DNA of 15,493 nt, taken from the NCBI GenBank assembly GCA_029858165.1, contig JAOUFO010000011.1, positions 1 to 15,493 of the forward strand, written 5' to 3'. Source of the stretch: Deltaproteobacteria bacterium (GTDB taxonomy: Bacteria > SAR324 > JACQKK01). Made by a program: the position numbers and the translations under genes. Numbering within the stretch: the stretch's first letter is position 1; every line of letters starts with the position of its first letter. This document shows, piece after piece, positions 14,135 through 15,493 of this stretch. A model generated the notes under the pieces. That model was not told the origin of the DNA. It ran no database searches and worked only from the letters and a program-made list of their open reading frames with translations.

Positions 14135-15468
14135 ATGAATCCTCCCGATACCAAAATCGCCACCGCCCAGGAACTGGCCCATTGGCTTCAGGCCGGGTTT
14201 ACCCGCTCCCAGGATTTAACCGCGGGGCTTTCTTACAGTCAGTTGATGGGCCCCCAATTGGATACCGTCAACCCCATGTTGTGGGAACTGGGCCATGTGG
14301 CCTGGTTCCATGAACGGTGGAGCCTGCGCGCATTGAGGGGGCTGCCCCCCCTGCTGGCCAACGGGGACCTGTTGTATGATTCTTTTGAAACCCACCATTC
14401 CACCCGCTGGTCCATTCCCCTGCCTCCGCCGGAGAAAACCCTGGCCTACATCCGGCAGGTGCTGGAGGTCCAATTGGAATGGCTGGATAAATCTCCCCCC
14501 GATGAGCGGGCCGTCTATTTTTACCGGCTGGGGGGGTTCCATGAGGATATGCACAATGAGGCCTATACTTACACCCGTCAGGCCCTGGGGTATCCCCCCC
14601 CGGTGTATTCCGACCAGGGATCCGCCCGGCAGGCGGAGGGGGTCAGCTCCGCGGGTCCCCTGGCCGGGGATGTGGACATTCCCGGATGCCAGGGATTTTT
14701 GCTGGGGGGAACCCCCGCCATGCCTTTTGTGTTTGACAATGAAAAATGGGCACACCCGGTGGATGTGGCCCCGTTTTCCATGGCCCGTGCCCCGGTGACC
14801 AACGCCGGGTTTTTGGCTTTTGTGGAAGACGGCGGGTATGACACCCCCGACTGGTGGACGGCCGCCGGGTGGGATTGGCGCACACGGACCGGCGCCTCCC
14901 GGCCCGTTTACTGGGCCAAACGCCGGGGGGGCGTTGGGAATCCCGGCGGTTTGACCGGTGGGAGCCTCTGCCCCCCCATCAGCCGGTGATTCATGTGAAC
15001 TGGTTTGAGGCGACGGCCTGGTGCCGCTGGGCGGGCCGCAGGCTGCCCACCGAAGCAGAATGGGAACTGGCCGCCGGAGGCGCCCCCGAGTTGGGCGGCA
15101 GGCCGGAACTGGGGGCCAAATTCAGGTTTCCCTGGGGAGACACCCCCCCCACCCCCCAAAAAGCCAACCTGGATGGCCAGGCGGGGTGGGTGGTGGATGT
15201 GGCCGCCCACCCGGAAGGGGACAGCCCAACCGGCTGCCGCCAGATGGCGGGCAATGTGTGGGAATGGACAGAATCCCCGTTTTATCCCTTTCCGGGGTTT
15301 GTAACGGACCCTTACCGGGAATATTCGGCCCCCTGGTTCGGCTACCGCAAGGTTCTCAAAGGGGGGTGTTGGGCCACCCGCTCCCGCACCCTGCGCAACA
15401 CCTGGCGCAATTTTTACCTGCCGGACCGGCGGGATGTGCTGTCCGGGTTCAGGACCTGCGCCCTATGA
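14135..15468 (+). CDS. senA: EgtB-family nonheme iron enzyme, probable selenoneine synthase SenA, frameshifted in this sequence
   Basis: Two frames together make one 444-aa protein. Residues 1-160 are a DinB-like iron-binding domain: LGHVAWFHERW (His54) and HEDMHNEAYTYTRQALGYPPP (His136, His140), giving the three-His site seen in EgtB (His51, His134, His138 in the mycobacterial enzyme). The rest is an FGE-sulfatase/SUMF1-type domain: VIHVNWFEATAWCRWAGRRL, PTEAEWE, MAGNVWEWTESPF, VLKGGCWATRSRTLRNTWRN, LSGFR. Frame 1 stops at 14989; the second half is in another frame, joined by adding one G to the G7 run at 14925-14931. EgtB proteins usually have HExQHxE; the Met variant and the following gene favour SenA, which joins a selenosugar to hercynine. 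EgtB remains possible. Start 14135 is preferred over GTG 14057, whose extension looks non-coding. Confidence 0.8.
14925..14931 (+). other. Frameshift site: run of seven G in the senA-like gene
   Basis: Upstream codons read ...GCC AAA CGC CGG GGG GGC GTT; the conserved downstream half is read from CGT TGG GAA TCC in the frame one base back. Eight G instead of seven would give AKRRGGRWESRRF, a seamless EgtB-family sequence. This is a homopolymer length difference: sequencing error, true mutation, slippage-based phase variation, or -1 ribosomal slippage on the G run. Confidence 0.85.
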
Positions 15469-15493
15469 ATCTGCTGATGACCACCCCCGCCCC
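15465..15493 (+). CDS. senB: Start of a following gene, probably a SenB-type (TIGR04348-like) glycosyltransferase
   Basis: An ATG at 15465-15467 overlaps the TGA of the EgtB/SenA-like gene (ATGA), a classical sign of translational coupling. The visible residues are MNLLMTTPAP, cut by the window edge. This matches the beta-strand-plus-PAP start usual for GT-B glycosyltransferases of the TIGR04348/SenB type, which often begin with a hydrophobic strand followed by TPAP or SPAP. It does not look like the start of EgtD. SenB makes the selenosugar that SenA uses. Ten residues are little evidence, so the call rests mostly on context. Confidence 0.45.

Overview
The window is a stretch of ordinary-looking Gram-negative bacterial chromosome. 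It is GC-rich and strongly prefers GGG, CCC, GTG, CTG and CGG codons, so it is full of G and C runs. Secreted and inner-membrane proteins, an outer-membrane-type C-terminal Phe, queC and an EgtB-family enzyme all suggest a proteobacterium-like organism. I cannot fix the genus. No rRNA, tRNA, CRISPR array, transposase or phage gene was seen. Fourteen protein genes are supported, two of them cut by the window ends.

Left part (1-5178). A minus-strand sensor protein with a double-Cache-like periplasmic domain runs off the left edge. It is followed by a tiny GTG-started conserved-looking protein (plus), and by a secreted CsgG/FlgT-like protein (minus) that is divergent from a stand-alone JAMM/MPN+ metallopeptidase (plus). 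The JAMM gene ends inside a perfect 15-bp hairpin. Next comes a nested repeat block (3447-3769): two identical 72-bp copies of the 3' end of the neighbouring gene, flanking about 2.4 copies of a 76-bp tandem unit. The neighbouring gene is a fused methyltransferase-glycosyltransferase (minus).

Middle part (5179-10235). A second SAM methyltransferase with a winged-helix-like N-terminus converges on queC, and their stop codons overlap. Then come a macro-domain protein, a small DUF2934 protein, and, 33 bp later, a class I acyl-CoA synthetase-like enzyme.

Right part (10307-15493). A pentapeptide-repeat membrane protein with a Cys/His N-terminus is followed by a Kef-type cation:proton antiporter with an attached RCK domain. 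Last is an EgtB-family enzyme that is broken in the given sequence by a one-base shortfall in a run of seven G. Its iron-site motif is HEDMHNE rather than the HExQHxE usual in EgtB. Its stop overlaps (ATGA) the start of a downstream gene beginning MNLLMTTPAP, which resembles the start of SenB-type glycosyltransferases. I therefore read this end as the beginning of a senA-senB selenoneine pathway operon, which is the most interesting system here. The reading depends on sequence beyond the window.
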